A DNA stretch of 64,000 bases, from NCBI RefSeq assembly GCF_949987535.1, contig NC_080067.1, positions 56,974,405-57,038,404 on the forward strand, read 5' to 3'. The stretch comes from Balaenoptera acutorostrata. Taxonomy: Eukaryota; Chordata; Mammalia; Artiodactyla; Balaenopteridae. A program made the translations under genes and the position numbers. This document shows, in pieces, positions 36,678-48,375 of this stretch; within the stretch, counting starts at the first letter, position 1, and each line of letters opens with the position of its first letter. The notes beneath the pieces are model-generated. The model ran no database searches. It worked only from the letters and a program-made list of their open reading frames with translations, and was not told the origin of the DNA.

Positions 36678-37542
36678 CATATCTTTCTTATCCATTCATC
36701 TGTTGATGGGCATTTAGGTTGCTTCCATATCTTGGCTATTGTAAATAATGCTGCTATGAACATTGGGATGCATGTATTATTTCAAATGAGTGTCTTCGTT
36801 TTTTTGGGATCTATACCCAGAAGTATGGAATTGCTGGATCATATGCAGTCCTACTTTTAGTTTTTTGAGGAACTTCCATACTGTTTTCCATAGTGGTTGC
36901 ACCAATTTACATTCCCACCAACAGTGTACAAGGGTTCCCTTTTCTCCACACCTCACCAACACTGAACACATACTTGTGTTCAAAAAGAACACAAATAACA
37001 TTCTGACAGATGTGAAGTGATATCTCACTGTGATTTTGATTTGCATTTCCCTGATGATTAGAGATGTTGAGCATCTTTCCATGTGCTTGTTGGCCATCTG
37101 TATGTCTTCTTTGGAAAATGTCTATTCATGTCTTCTGCCCATTTCTTAATCAGGTTTTTTTTTTATATTAAGTTGTATGAGCTGTTTATATATTTTTGGA
37201 TATTAACCTGTTATTAGTTATATTATTTGCAAATATTTTTCACTCATTCAGTAGGTTGCCTTTTTGTTTTGTTGATGGTTTCCTTTGCTATGCAAAAGCT
37301 TTTAAGTTTAATTAGGTCCCATTTGTTTAGTTTTGCTTTTGCTTCCTTTGGCTTAGGAGACAGATCCAAAAAAATTTTGCTACAATTTATGTCAAAGAAT
37401 GTTCTGCCTGTTTTCTTCTAGAAGATTTGTGCTTTCCAGTCTTATATTTAGGTCTTTAATCTATTTTGAGTTTATTTTTCTATATGGTGTGAGAAAATGT
37501 TCTAATTACATTGTTTCACATGTAGCTGTTCCAGTTTTCCCA

Positions 37543-37555
37543 GCACCACTTTTTA
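37543..37555 (-). repeat. Target-site duplication of the third L1, one copy
   Basis: CCCAGCACCACTT (approximate bounds), repeated at about 39426-39438. It marks the interruption of the second L1. Confidence 0.8.
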
Positions 37556-38033
37556 AAAATTATTTTTTTAAATTTTTATTGAAATATAGTTGATTTACAA
37601 TGTTGTGTTAGTTTCAGATGTAAAGCAAAGTGATTCAGTTATACATATATATGTATAACTTTCAGATTCTTTTCCATTATAGCTTATTACAAGATATTGA
37701 GTATAGTTCCTTGTGCTATACAGTAGGTTCTTGTTGGTTATCTATTTTATATATAGTAGTGTATATATTTTAATCCCAAACTCCTAATTTATCCCTCCCC
37801 TCTCCTTTCCATTTAGTAACCATACGTTTGTTTTCTATGTCTGTGAGTCTATTTGTCTTGTAAATAAGTTCATTTGTATCATTGTTTTAGATTCCATATA
37901 TAAGAGATATCATGTGATATTTGACTTTCTCCATCTGACTTACTTCACTTATTATGATAATTGCTAGGTCCATCCATGCTGCTGAAAGTTGCATTATTTC
38001 ATTCTTTTTTATGGCTGAGTGATATTCCATTGT

Positions 38034-38035
<2 letters not shown>

Positions 38036-38079
<44 letters not shown>
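38036..38079. repeat. (TA)n microsatellite
   Basis: About 22 TA units inside the third L1, following 'gatattccattgtgg', the position equivalent to that of the compound microsatellite at 36606. Confidence 0.9.
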
Positions 38080-38081
<2 letters not shown>

Positions 38082-38703
38082 TCCACATCTTTATCCATTC
38101 ATCTGTTGATGGACACTTGGGTCACTACCATGTCTTGGCTATTGTAAATAGTGCTGCAGTGAACATTGGGGTGCATGTGTCTTTTCAAAGTATGGTTTTC
38201 TCCAGATATATGCTCAGGAGTAGGATTGCTGGATCATATGTGTTAATTCTGTTTTTAGTTTCTTAAGGAACCTCCATACTGTTCTCCATAGTGGCTGTAC
38301 CAATTTACATTCCCACCAGCAGTGTAGGAGGGTTCCCATTTCTCCACACCCTCTCCAACATTTATTATTTCTAGACTTTTTGATCATGGCCATTCTGACC
38401 GGTGTGACGTGGTACATTATTGCAGTTTTCATTTGCATTTTCTAATAATTAGTGATGTTGAGCATCATTTCATGCGCCTATTGGCCATCTGCATGTCTTC
38501 TTTGGAGAAATGTCTATTTAGATTTTCTACCCAATTTTGGATTGGGTTGTTTGTTTTTTTGATATTGAGCTGTATGAGCTGTCTGTATATTTTGGAAATT
38601 AATCCCTTGTTGGTTCCATTGTTTGCAAATATTTTCTCCCATTCTGTAGGTTCTCTTTTTGTTTGTTGATGATTTCCTTTGCTTGTTATTAAGTCCCGAT
38701 TTT

Positions 38704-39425
38704 TTCTGGCTGTGTTCTTGTTTCTTTCTGACTTTTTAGAAGAGTGCTCTGCAAGTTCCTTCTCTTGTTAGCCTCTTGCTCTCAAAGGAAGATTAATAAA
38801 AGGAAGTCATCTTTAGAACAGTGGCTGGCTGTCTGTGCCAGACACATCGAGGAACACGTGAATCAAGGGTGAGGGTCGTCTTGACTCCAAATCCAGATAG
38901 TAGCTCCTCAGACATCGTACCAGGGATGTGGAGTGGGTGTCTCCTTGGGTGTCAACCTCAGTCTCTCGGGGATGGCTGATGGGCCGGAGGACTTGGGAGC
39001 TTAAAGCTCAAATCAAATCAGCTAGGTCCAAGCCCAGATTCCATTTCTAGGGCAAGTGGTGGTGGTTATTTAGGAGACTGGAGAGATGCAGGAAGCAGAG
39101 GGCAGCTGAGATGGGGGAGCTGACAAGCCTGAATGGCAGTGTGCATATCCTTCACTTGCTGAGGCCTCCATGGACCACGACCCATGGAGATGTTGCTGCC
39201 ATGAGGTCGCAGAGGCAGGGATGGGGGGAGGGGTTCACTGCTGCCTCAAAGCCTGGGCCCAGCTGGTGGGTGGCCATGGTGAGGGCTCCGGGGCTCCGTG
39301 GGACACAGCCCTTAGCCTGTCTCCAGATCCCCCAGCTCACCTGCTGGCCCCAAGGCCAGGGGCTCTGGAGGGCCTGGGGAGAAAGCCACGGTTGGCCTCT
39401 CACCCTGCTCTCTGCCACGGGGACC
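38704..39425. other. GC-rich orphan segment in the L1 insertion
   Basis: This block differs sharply in base composition from the A/T-rich L1 on both sides and contains no recognised repeat. Open frames of about 95-110 codons overlap on both strands (39111-39490), so none stands out as coding. Its origin is unknown. On the minus strand it would be the 5' partner of the L1 copy. Confidence 0.6.
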
Positions 39426-40710
39426 CCCAGCACCACTTACTGAAGAGACTTTCTATTCCCCATTGTATATTCTTGCCTCGTTTGTCATAGATTAATTGAT
39501 CATAAGTGTGTGGGTTTATTTCTGGGCTCTTTTTTCTGTTCCATTGATCTATGTGTCTATTTTTGTGCCAGTACCATACCGTTTTGATTACTATAGCTTT
39601 GTAGTACAGTCTGATGTCATATTTTAAAATTTGTTTTAAGATGTTTCTAATTGCTCATTAGAACATTTTTATGATGGCTGCTTCAAAATCTTTGTCAGAT
39701 AATTATAATAGCTCTAACATCTTTGTGTTAGCATCAATTCATTGTCTTTTATTATTCAGTTTGAGATCTTCCTGTTTCTTGGTATGATGCGTGACCTTTG
39801 ATTGAAATCTGGACATTTGGGGTATTAATGTTATGAGAGTCTGGATCTTATTTAAGCCTTCTGCTTTAGCTGGATTTTCTGACACTGCTATGGCAAGAGG
39901 CGGGAGGGATATTGCCTCATTACTGCCAGGTGGGGATAGAAGTTCAGATTCCACACTCAGCCTCCATTGACACTTGAGGGAGGGGTTCCTCATTACTTCT
40001 GGGTTGGGATGAGCATTCAAGCTCCTCACTAGGTTTCCACTGATACCTCTCCAGCAGTACCTCATCACTGCTCCCCATGTGACCTCCACTGACATCACAT
40101 CGAGGAGGCAGGCTCATGATTGTTGGTGGGTGGTGAAAATCCTGACCGTCTACTAGGCCTCTTCTGACACCACACCCAGTGGGGACGAACATCTAGGCTC
40201 CCTATTTAGTTTCTTTGACACCACCCTTTTCAGGTGGGAAGGTTGAGACACCTTATTACAGCCCAGTGAGGGAAGAAGTCTAACTCCTCACTTGGGCTTT
40301 GCTGACATGGCTGGGGTTGGATCACCATCTTTTTTCTGTGGTGTTTGGCTGGAGTAGGATGATTATTGCCTAAGAGCTTTCTGTCTTGCTAGGCTGCCTT
40401 TTTCCTTGTCCTTTGGCTGGAGGGAGCTGGATTTTGTTGGTTTTTTTTTTTTTTTTTGTCTGTACATGTTAGTGTTTCTGGGTTACCGGGTTTCGTCATC
40501 AAGAAGTGTGGAATGTATGAGGCAAAAAAAAAAAAAAAAAAAAAATCCAATGAACTCATCACCATGTTATTGCTCAGGTCCCCATGTCTCTAGGTCATTT
40601 CCCTTTCATTCCACCTTTCAGAGTCATAATGTCCAAGGTTTCACTGAATGTGGGGAGTAGGGAAAAACATGTCTCCTCCATATTCCTGAAAGTGGAAGCC
40701 CTTTATCACG

Positions 40711-41799
40711 GCTTTAAAAAAATGATTTCTGACCTCTGTTCCTCAGGGAGATGTACTTTTATTTCTTGTATCTGTTTTCCCAGTTGCTTCTAAAAATCGT
40801 CATCAGTATGATGAAGTGAATCAATGAAGCTGAAGGGGGTCTCCTCTCCATAAGAGGTATTGGGAAGTTAAAAGCTTCTCGAATTCCTTTCCATTCAGTA
40901 AGAAAGAAACCTAACTTTATCCTATCTCTGGGTTAGGATCTCTAACATTGGTCCATATGCATCTTTTCACCAGCCACCTCATGTTCTTCTCCAGAATCTC
41001 TTCTCCAGCAGAAAGCCATATTAGCAGAGTACACATATGTTTTACACATCCAATTTTAATGATGCTAAGAGATACGGGCGTGTTGGTCCTTATGGCATTT
41101 GTATGTGTTTTTGATTACAGTCTTGTTCCCTCCTCCACATGCACCATTTTAAGAAAGTCATAATCGGAATGATAAATGACCCCATACCTTCCTTTAGGGC
41201 TGCATGTAAAGGTACTTTTATTTTTACCCTTCTCCAAAAGATGAAAGGTATAATGAGTACACTATAAATGACTGAATGAGTGACAAGTCAATTGCTCTGA
41301 ACTCTATTAATCTCACTTTCAATACAGAATGAGATGTCCTATTGTTCATTTAGCTACCAAGTGGTATAAGCTGATATTTTGTTATTCTCTAGAATTACAA
41401 AGGATTGCAACACTTAATGTATAGAATACATGCAGTAAATGCTGGGCTGCCAAGCAGAAGAGATATTAGGTAATTTAGAGAAAGTAACTTTTAGAATGAA
41501 CAGCAAACTCACTCTTCAGTTCAAAATGAAATTGAGATATATGCTCCCCTCCCTTGCCTCAGAATATTTCACTGAACTTCTGAAAGATTCATTTTGAAAA
41601 GCCTTTACAGAGAGAAAAACACTGATAGGTTTGGAATCATCTGAGCATTTCCAATTTCTGTTTTAGTCACCTCCCTATATTATTAGCTCCCTAGTAGGAC
41701 AGGCAGGGAGGGGGTCTTAGAAGTGGAGGAGTAAACAGTGTGCTGTCCAGTCCTGGCCACAAGGCCTCTGTGCTGTGAGGTAAGGTGTGGAGGGATTAC
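40711..41799. other. Intron, unique sequence
   Basis: No exon, RNA or repeat family recognised. Confidence 0.4.
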
Positions 41800-41886
41800 A
41801 GTGATATGTGCTTCTGAAATTATGTTTTCATTGAGATCCTGGTGCATTTCAAAATACTTATTCAGATATCTCACCAGAAAGTGACC
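41800..41886 (-). CDS. Possible internal exon of the minus-strand gene
   Basis: On the minus strand a pyrimidine-rich acceptor (tttactgttgctccaag) is followed by 29 open codons, including LVRYLNKYFEMHQDLNENII, then a donor gtaatc. Length is 87 nt, phase 0 at both ends, compatible with joining the exon at 51520-51603 to the last exon at 18485-18607. The donor is weak and I have no similarity support, so this may be a chance open stretch. Confidence 0.35.
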
Positions 41887-42309
41887 CTTGGAGCAACAGT
41901 AAATATATTACAGGAATAACGAGACTTCTAAGCTGTTTTCTTGGAGTGCTGATGTTGCAGGAAGAAGGAAAATGATGACCTATCAAAGCACCCTAAACAG
42001 ATATGTCTATAAAGGGAGAGGTGGTGAAGGAGGACAGTTAAGAGTAGCGTGATCCAGGGGATAGTGGGTGCCAGTGTTCAGATTTGGTCAGGCACCTGCT
42101 GCAAAGCAGTCTGGGTAAGTCGCCAGCTGGGTCTGTGAGCTGTGATCTAGAGAAGGACAGATGCCTGCAATGCTCTTATCCCACTCACTGCTGAAAAGCA
42201 GACTCAAAGATCGTCTCTGGTTGTCTTACAGAAACTGAGCTTGGGTCAGGCAATGTTCTTTGTGCCATTGACTTTTAGTAGCTGCATTTGGTTTACTATA
42301 AGTGTTCTA
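41887..42309. other. Intron, unique sequence
   Basis: No feature recognised. Confidence 0.4.
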
Positions 42310-42905
42310 GCTAATGACTAGGAACAGAGACTTTGACCCAAACAAACCTGATTCAAAACCAAATACTGTCCCTAACAAATGTAGGCTTGTTTCCTTGTTA
42401 ATTCTACGAAGCTCTTTTCCTCGTCTTTCAAAGGAGAGATAATGACATATCTCTCATAGGATTGTTGCAGTCATTAAATGTGATAATTTTTAAAAAATTT
42501 TTTTTTAAATTAATTAATTTTTGGCTGCATTGGGTACTCATTGCTGCACACGGGCTCCCTCTAGTTGTAGCGAGCGGGGGCTATTCGGTGTGGTGCGCGG
42601 TCTTCTCATTGCGGGGGCCCCTCCTGTTGCAGACCATGGGGCTCTAGGTGCGTGGGCTTCAGTAGTTGTGGCACACGGGCTCAGTAGTTGTGGCTCGTGG
42701 GCTCTAGAGCACAGGCTCAGCAGCTGTGGCGCACAGGCTCAGTTGCCCCACGGCATGTGGGATCCTCCCGGACCAGGGCTCGAACCCGTGTCCCCTGCAT
42801 TGGCAGGTGGACTCTCAGCCACTGAGCCACCAGGGAAGTCTCTGTGATAACTTCTTGACGTGCTTAGCATATACTAAGAGATCAGTAGTCATCACTGATG
42901 ATATT
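42310..42905 (+). mobile_element. MIR SINE split by a CHR SINE
   Basis: MIR sense order starts at about 42310 ('acctgattcaaaacc'), reaches 'ctctcataggattgttgcag' by 42470, and resumes after the inserted SINE at 42851 ('cttcttgacgtgcttagcat'). Confidence 0.65.
42487..42842 (-). mobile_element. CHR-type SINE (antisense)
   Basis: Flanked by TGTGATAA at 42479-42486 and 42843-42850. Has an extended middle with repeated 'agtagttgtggc' phrases. Inserted into an older MIR. Confidence 0.9.
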
Positions 42906-44964
42906 TGTCATCACATTAACTTAATTATTTACCTGAAATAAATTTTTCTATAGCATGTTTCCATTGTGATAGTTATTCAAAAGCAAACTTCAGACTAACA
43001 GAGTTTGATAATTTGTTGGATATCACAGTATTTTATCAAGTATATGAGCACCTGATAAATGGCTGATTAGTTTTGTCTGCCCCTTGATAGCTCCTGGTAA
43101 AAAGACACAGCTCCTGGATTCATGCTCCCTAGATGAGGGCCATGCTAGATCCGACTCCTGCACAGAAATGCTTCTGCTGCAGAAATTTCCTGCCAAATCT
43201 TCAAAGTTTTAGAATAATTTCAGCCAACAAAGTATATAAAAGAGGTACTCCCAGTTTTGGAGGAGAGGTCAAGTACAGGTGGAAAGTGAATGATTAGCAA
43301 ACGCAGCTGTTGAAAATGTTTAACAAATTAACCACATATTTTTTCCTTTAAGTCAGCGGAGAAAGATACTGTTTGGTTTAAATGGTGATTGAAATTCACC
43401 ATCTGTTTGGAGTGTTGCACAGTGGCCAGGGGGCATGGCCAAAACCAAGGCTCCTGGCTTTCTCCACTTGCCAGGCTAGAGGTGGCTTTGCTGCCCGTGT
43501 GAGGATGAGGTCCTCCCTCCAGGTCTGACAGCCCCAGGGCTCAGCTTCTGACCACAGTCAGGAGGTTCTGCCAGGGCTTTGGCCGGTGGCTCCTCCACTA
43601 CGACTGCCGGCTTAGAAGCTACTGGCACAGACTTACTTGTCCCCGGAACCTCAGTGATTTATCCCGGCACCTGGCCTCTTCAGCCCCTTGGGCCTTGCTT
43701 GCCTGCCTCCTTCCCCTCGGCCTGGTCAGCAACAAGAGCACTTTGGTTTCCGTGCACGATGATCTGCATTATGCCATGGACGGAACTGCTTAGCAGTGCT
43801 CGGAGCACACGCTCTAAAGGAATTTGGGGATATGCTAACGAGGAAACCCATAACCAGAAGCTGAGAAGATTCACAATCAAATTGCATTAAATCTGTGGAG
43901 ACTCCTTAAAGAACAAGACACACAGGAAAAGCCTGATTGCTGGACAAACTGCTTTGCAAATGAGTGGTACGGTTGCTGAATCTTTGAAAAGACAGCAGCA
44001 CTGTCAGAGACACAACTGCAGCCCCCACCCGCCTATTAGTCAGCCCAGATGACTGGCTGATGAATGATAGCGCCACATGGGCAATCTCTCTCAGCGGAGC
44101 TCCTGGAAGGACTCAGGTTTGAATGCTGATGTGGAAAGTAAATAAAATGTTCCAATTTGTTTTTCCGTCTTCAACCAACTGCCCCAGCCCATCTCTGAAT
44201 TTGCACTCTCCCCTTCTTGCTCTGCCTATGTCAACAGCCTTGCACAGAACAGAGTTGTTAAGTGACATACAATTCTATCCCATTTTTATCTTAAAAGACC
44301 AAATTACTATATCAATGAATGTCATTCCTGTATGACAGTGAGGATGAGTATGATTTATAAGTTAAGATTTCAAGAGATAAAGGAACTCCAAAAGCTAAAT
44401 CATTTTGAATAAGTTCATATGGATGGTTTAAAGATATCTACCTTAACTCCATTCATTGGACTCATTAAAGATTATGATGTACTGTGTTATATTTTAATAT
44501 TTGAAGAAATTGTAAGGTGGCATTTCTTCTCATGAAAATTCATAGGATAATGATTAGATGCTGAAGTATTTCTCTCACTACTTGTAAAGTAACAAAGTTT
44601 TATTTCTCTTTATTTAGTCTCAAATCAGAGATCTAGAGGCGGATCAGAATAAGACAATATTTTATGTCATACCAGATTAAGTTCTTATCTTTGCAGTGTG
44701 AAATTTAGACTTTGTAAATTAAGAGCCAGCAGCTTTGTCTTCTGAGTTGTAGACAGTGTTGCTTAAATGTTTCTCTAAACTGAGTCTCTGGTGAGAAGAA
44801 ATAAGAATGTTCCAACTTAACAGTTGGCACTTTTTTTAAAAAAGACTGCTTTTTCTAAAGATTCCTTTTTCTATTTCTCTTCAGGCTTAGTTCATAATGG
44901 GCCTTAGGATTCAATGCTAAGTAACCCAAAATCAGAGGCTCTATAGGTGGTAAGGGTATGAACA
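42906..44964. other. Intron with a GC-richer unexplained patch
   Basis: No exon with both splice signals was found. A GC-richer patch at about 43420-43830 stands out from the flanks, and an AATAAA occurs at about 44142 on the plus strand. The 103-codon plus-strand frame at 43579-43890 is unsupported. Confidence 0.35.
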
Positions 44965-45065
44965 CACTGTATTTCTCAGCAGGCTGTGACTTGCCCAAGG
45001 TCCCACAAGTGGGAGCTGAATTCATGGTCAAGATTTTGTACATTGAGGCTCTGTATTCTTTCTGG
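44965..45065 (-). mobile_element. MIR SINE fragment (antisense)
   Basis: 'gactTGCCCAAGGTCCCACA' followed by 'gggagctgaattcatggtca' is the MIR core in reverse. Confidence 0.65.
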
Positions 45066-45374
45066 TTAGAGATGGAAAACTAAGGTACAGAGGAGGAGGA
45101 TCCTATATGGGCGGATCACAAAGGTAGACTAAACCGAAAATTCCTTAGTGACTTCTTTGGCTCAGATTGAGAGAACTTTATTTTGAGAATTGAAGACAGA
45201 CAAACTGGGCTAGTTTATGGCCAGATTCCACTTTGATTGGAGGCCATCATAATTCCCCATTTGGCTTTACACCTGAACGCTCAGCCATATATAAAACAAT
45301 GGTGGTCAGTTGGGCTTTTTCAGGTTGCACAAAGCTTGGGCTTCTATCAAGAAAGAGATTAGGCTCTAAGGCCA

Positions 45375-45540
45375 AATCAAGTCCTGGTTCTACCACTTAC
45401 TGGCTGTGTGACTTTAGGAAAACTGGTAAACTTCTCTGTTTAATAAATTATACCTTTTACCTTATGTGAGGGTTAGTGAGTTGGTGTATGTAATAGGAGA
45501 GTGTTGACCCATATTAAGAGCTCGGTAAACATGAACTCTT
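45375..45540 (+). mobile_element. MIR SINE
   Basis: 'ggttctaccacttactggct', 'gtgtgactttaggaaaact' and a tail like 'gagctcggtaaacatgaa'. Confidence 0.75.
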
Positions 45541-45589
45541 CTTTCATTTTGATGATCTGGCTTTCAAAAGACCCATTTATTCAGAGCTG

Positions 45590-45745
45590 GGAGGGGATTT
45601 TGAATCTTCTAGCTCAATATTTTTATTTTACAGATGAAAAAATTGAGGTCTAGAGAAAGGATGTGGCTTCTGAGCTAATGTGTGACAGACCCAGGTCTCT
45701 GAATCGCTAGTTCAGGGTGCTTTTTACTGTACTAGCCTCCCTGTA
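45590..45745 (-). mobile_element. MIR SINE (antisense)
   Basis: 'attttacagatgaaaaaatt', 'gaggtctagagaaagg' and 'gacagacccaggtctctgaa'. Confidence 0.7.
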
Positions 45746-45779
45746 AATAAGTCTTTGTTCTTCTTATGGATAGAAGACA

Positions 45780-46420
45780 GAATCAGACCACTTCTCATAT
45801 CCACTGCCACTATCTAGGTTCAAGGTTCAAGCCACGCAACCTTGGCTTCCAGCCATTGTTATTACTCTCCGGTAACATTGCAGTAACCTCCTAACTCGTC
45901 TTCCTGATTCCACCCTTGCCCCCTTCCATCTCTTCTCACCTCAGCAGCTTAGAGTGTTTTTTGTTCTTCTGTTTGACAAAACATTACCTCCTCTGCTCTC
46001 TCACTTCATCTCGTATTACTCATGTCATTCTACTCCAGTCACCTTGCCCCCCTTGCGGATCCTTGTACGTGCCAGGCACTCTCCAGTCTCAGGGTTTTGA
46101 GTCTGCTGTTTCCTTTACTTGGAATGCTTCTCACCAGATATTTGCATGGTTTGCATTTCTTTCAGATATTTGTTCAGTTATCACCTCGGTGAATCCTGCC
46201 CTGAGTATTCTATTGCAGTTGCAGTCATCTTGTACTTTCCATTTTCCTTTCCTGCTTTCTCCAGCCATGGCATTTATTACTTATATTCCATATTTCTTTA
46301 GGTAGTTTATTGCCTACTTTTCTCTAGCAGAATGCAAACATCGTGAGGGCACTGCTTTTTCATTGCTGTATCTCCAGCATCTAGGACAGTGTCTGCCCGA
46401 ATCACTGAATGCAGGAATGA
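45780..46420 (+). mobile_element. L2 LINE fragment
   Basis: L2 sense text: 'tttactTGGAATGCTTCTCA', 'gaatgcaaacatcgtgaggg', 'gtatctccagcatctaggac'. The 129-codon frame at 45916-46305 lies within it. Confidence 0.75.
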
Positions 46421-47479
46421 GCAGTGTGATAACAGGACCTGTGGGATATTCAGAAGGGTGTGTTTTCTCAGCTATTTTTGTTACAGACTAAAACTAAGCA
46501 AAGTGTGATACTCTTATTTAAAGAGTCCTGTCATGGCATGGGACTTTCCAACACAAGAAAATTTACCCTTTTTTTGACACAATCTGCTTATTTTTGTATT
46601 TGCACAGCTAAACCAACATACATATATCTTTCTGGAATTAATTACTGGAAAGCCAATACTCTGTAAAGCCAAACAAAAACAAGAGCCACTTTCCTAAAAC
46701 TCTATAAAGAATACACAGTATTTTAGTTCTGTTGAATCAGGAAAAAAGCCCACAATTGTCTCATTCTTTCTCTTTCTGGGTTCTTAGAGAAATCTCAAAG
46801 ATAACAAAATATAGACAGGAGGTCAGCACTCATGAATCAGGCTTCATCTTGACAGTCTTTTTATAGACCTGTAACAAAGTGGAGCCCTGAAAATTGTGTT
46901 AGGTAATGGGGATTCTGACAGACCCTTAAACTCCGTGGAACTAGGAGGTGCTGCTATAATTCTGCTTCAGATGAAAATTTCAAGTGTTTTCATTAGGTAC
47001 AACAGCTGTTTCTATTACAGATAACAGATCTCAGAGGTGGTGATGCTGATATCAACTTCTAGTGGGCTCAGAACACAGTGTAGCTTGTACAATTAGCTTT
47101 TTAAAAAATTATTATTTTTTTCCTGCACACGCAAATTAACTCTGTAGCAGTAAAAGGAAATTACTTACTTGCTACTGGAATCGTCTGAAAGTGATATGAT
47201 CATGCTTTGTCGAGTCACATTGACCAAATTAAAAGCCCTTGGGAAAAATTTGGCACTGCGTTCCTTCCCATTCACATCTTCCTAAAGACCTCTCAGGAGC
47301 TTCCATTTAGAAAGCTAGGATCATTACCAGGGCTTTTAATTTGGAAAGATTGGCTGCTCACCAGGGAGTCTTTCTAGATACCCAGTGGTCGGGTTGAGTG
47401 GCTCTGATGTGTTCCAGTCTCAGAGGCCTTGACTTGACTATTCTCCTGACTCCTGCTTGCTTGCAGGTATGTTTTCCAG
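46421..47479. other. Intron, unique sequence
   Basis: No exon, RNA or repeat family recognised. Confidence 0.4.
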
Positions 47480-48375
47480 CCTGGGACCCTGATCCATGGC
47501 TCTACTGCTAAAGCTTATCTCCACGATGGATGCTATCATGTCATTCTTTCCACAAATGCACATATCACTCCTCCTTGGAGAATTGGAATCTGTTTCTCCA
47601 ATCCCCTGATTCTGGGCTGGCCTGTGACTGCTTTGACCGATAGAATATGGTGGCAGTTGCTATGCCAGTTCTGGGCCTAGCCTTTTAGAGGACTGGTGGT
47701 TTTTAAATACTTCCTTTCTCTCGAGGTACTTCCTCTTGGAACCCAGCTGTTGTGCTGTTGAAAGCCTAATTCACATGGAGAGGCTACATTTAGGCACTCC
47801 GGTCAGTGTCTCAGCTGACTAGTATCAGCTGTCACCACATGTGTGAACCGTCTTGAGTCCAGTTCATTTTAGCCTTCAGGTGACTCCTCCAGCCCCAGGC
47901 ACAGAAGCCACGAGATTGAACTGCATGAGAGACACTGAGCAAGAACCACCTAGCTAAGTCTAGTCAACACATAGACCTGTGAGAGATAACGTTGTCCTTC
48001 TAAACCATTATATTTGGGATGATTTTTTTTTTAATAGTAATCTTTTATTTATTTATTTTTATATTTATTTTTGGCTGTGTTGGGTCTTCGTTTCTGTGCG
48101 AGGGCTTCCCCTAGTTGCGGCAAGCGGGGGGCCACTCTTCATCGCGGTGCGCGGGCCTCTCACTATCGCGGCCTCTCTTGTTGCGGAGCACAGGCTCCAG
48201 ACGCGCAGGCTCAGTAGCTGTGGCTCACGGGCCTAGATGCTCCGCGGCATGTGGGATCTTCCCAGACCAGGGCTCGAACCCGTGTCCCCTGCATTGGCAG
48301 GCAGATTCTCAACCACTGCGCCACCAGGGAAGCCCTGGGATGATTTTTAACACAGCAATAGATAACTGCAGTAAG
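47480..48375 (+). mobile_element. MaLR/MLT-type LTR split by a SINE
   Basis: 'gatgctatcatgtcattctt', 'gttgtgctgttgaaagccta', 'atttaggcactccggtcagt', and after the SINE 'cacagcaatagataactgca' follow a MaLR-type LTR. No internal genes. Confidence 0.55.
48028..48335 (-). mobile_element. CHR-type SINE (antisense)
   Basis: Perfect 13-bp duplication TGGGATGATTTTT (48015-48027 and 48336-48348). Close to the young consensus. Inserted near the 3' end of the older LTR. Confidence 0.95.

Larger units (their letters stand above)
37556..39425 (-). mobile_element. Third L1 insertion with foreign 5' segment
   Basis: Lies between two copies of CCCAGCACCACTT. On the minus strand, the L1 3' end with an A-rich tail is at about 37556-37640 and ORF2 sequence runs to about 38703. 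Beyond that, the last 720 bp (about 38704-39425) is GC-rich and not recognisable as L1. Because the duplication lies outside both parts, they appear to have integrated together, as in template switching or 5' transduction. Confidence 0.75.
36190..39620 (-). mobile_element. Second L1 (antisense), split
   Basis: Begins with the artiodactyl L1 3' end in reverse ('gaggtatagttgatttacaa') and continues through ORF2 to about 37555. It resumes after the inserted third L1 with 'actgaagagactttctattc' and 'cattgatctatgtgtctatt', ending at about 39620 where the old L1 continues. It is 5'-truncated and inactive. Confidence 0.75.
28738..40710 (-). mobile_element. Old L1 (antisense), with nested insertions
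   Basis: On the plus strand the 3' end comes first at about 28738 ('ttttgagataattgcagatt'). ORF2 remnants read on the minus strand (about 29.0-33.3 kb) include a decayed RT segment near 31100-31180 with [13 protein letters not shown]. Further 5' material lies at 33.7-36.18 kb. The L1 5' region resumes at about 39640-40710 ('catttttatgatggctgctt', 'tttgagatcttcctgtttct'). It is interrupted by three SINEs (33378, 34349, 35478) and by a second L1 (about 36190-39620). It is inactive, with no intact frame. Boundaries at the 5' end are estimated. Confidence 0.75.

Noticed and set aside
39111..39490. Open frames of 94-110 codons on both strands in GC-rich DNA
   Set aside because: They overlap on opposite strands, are explained by low stop frequency in GC-rich sequence, and span the junction of the L1 composite.
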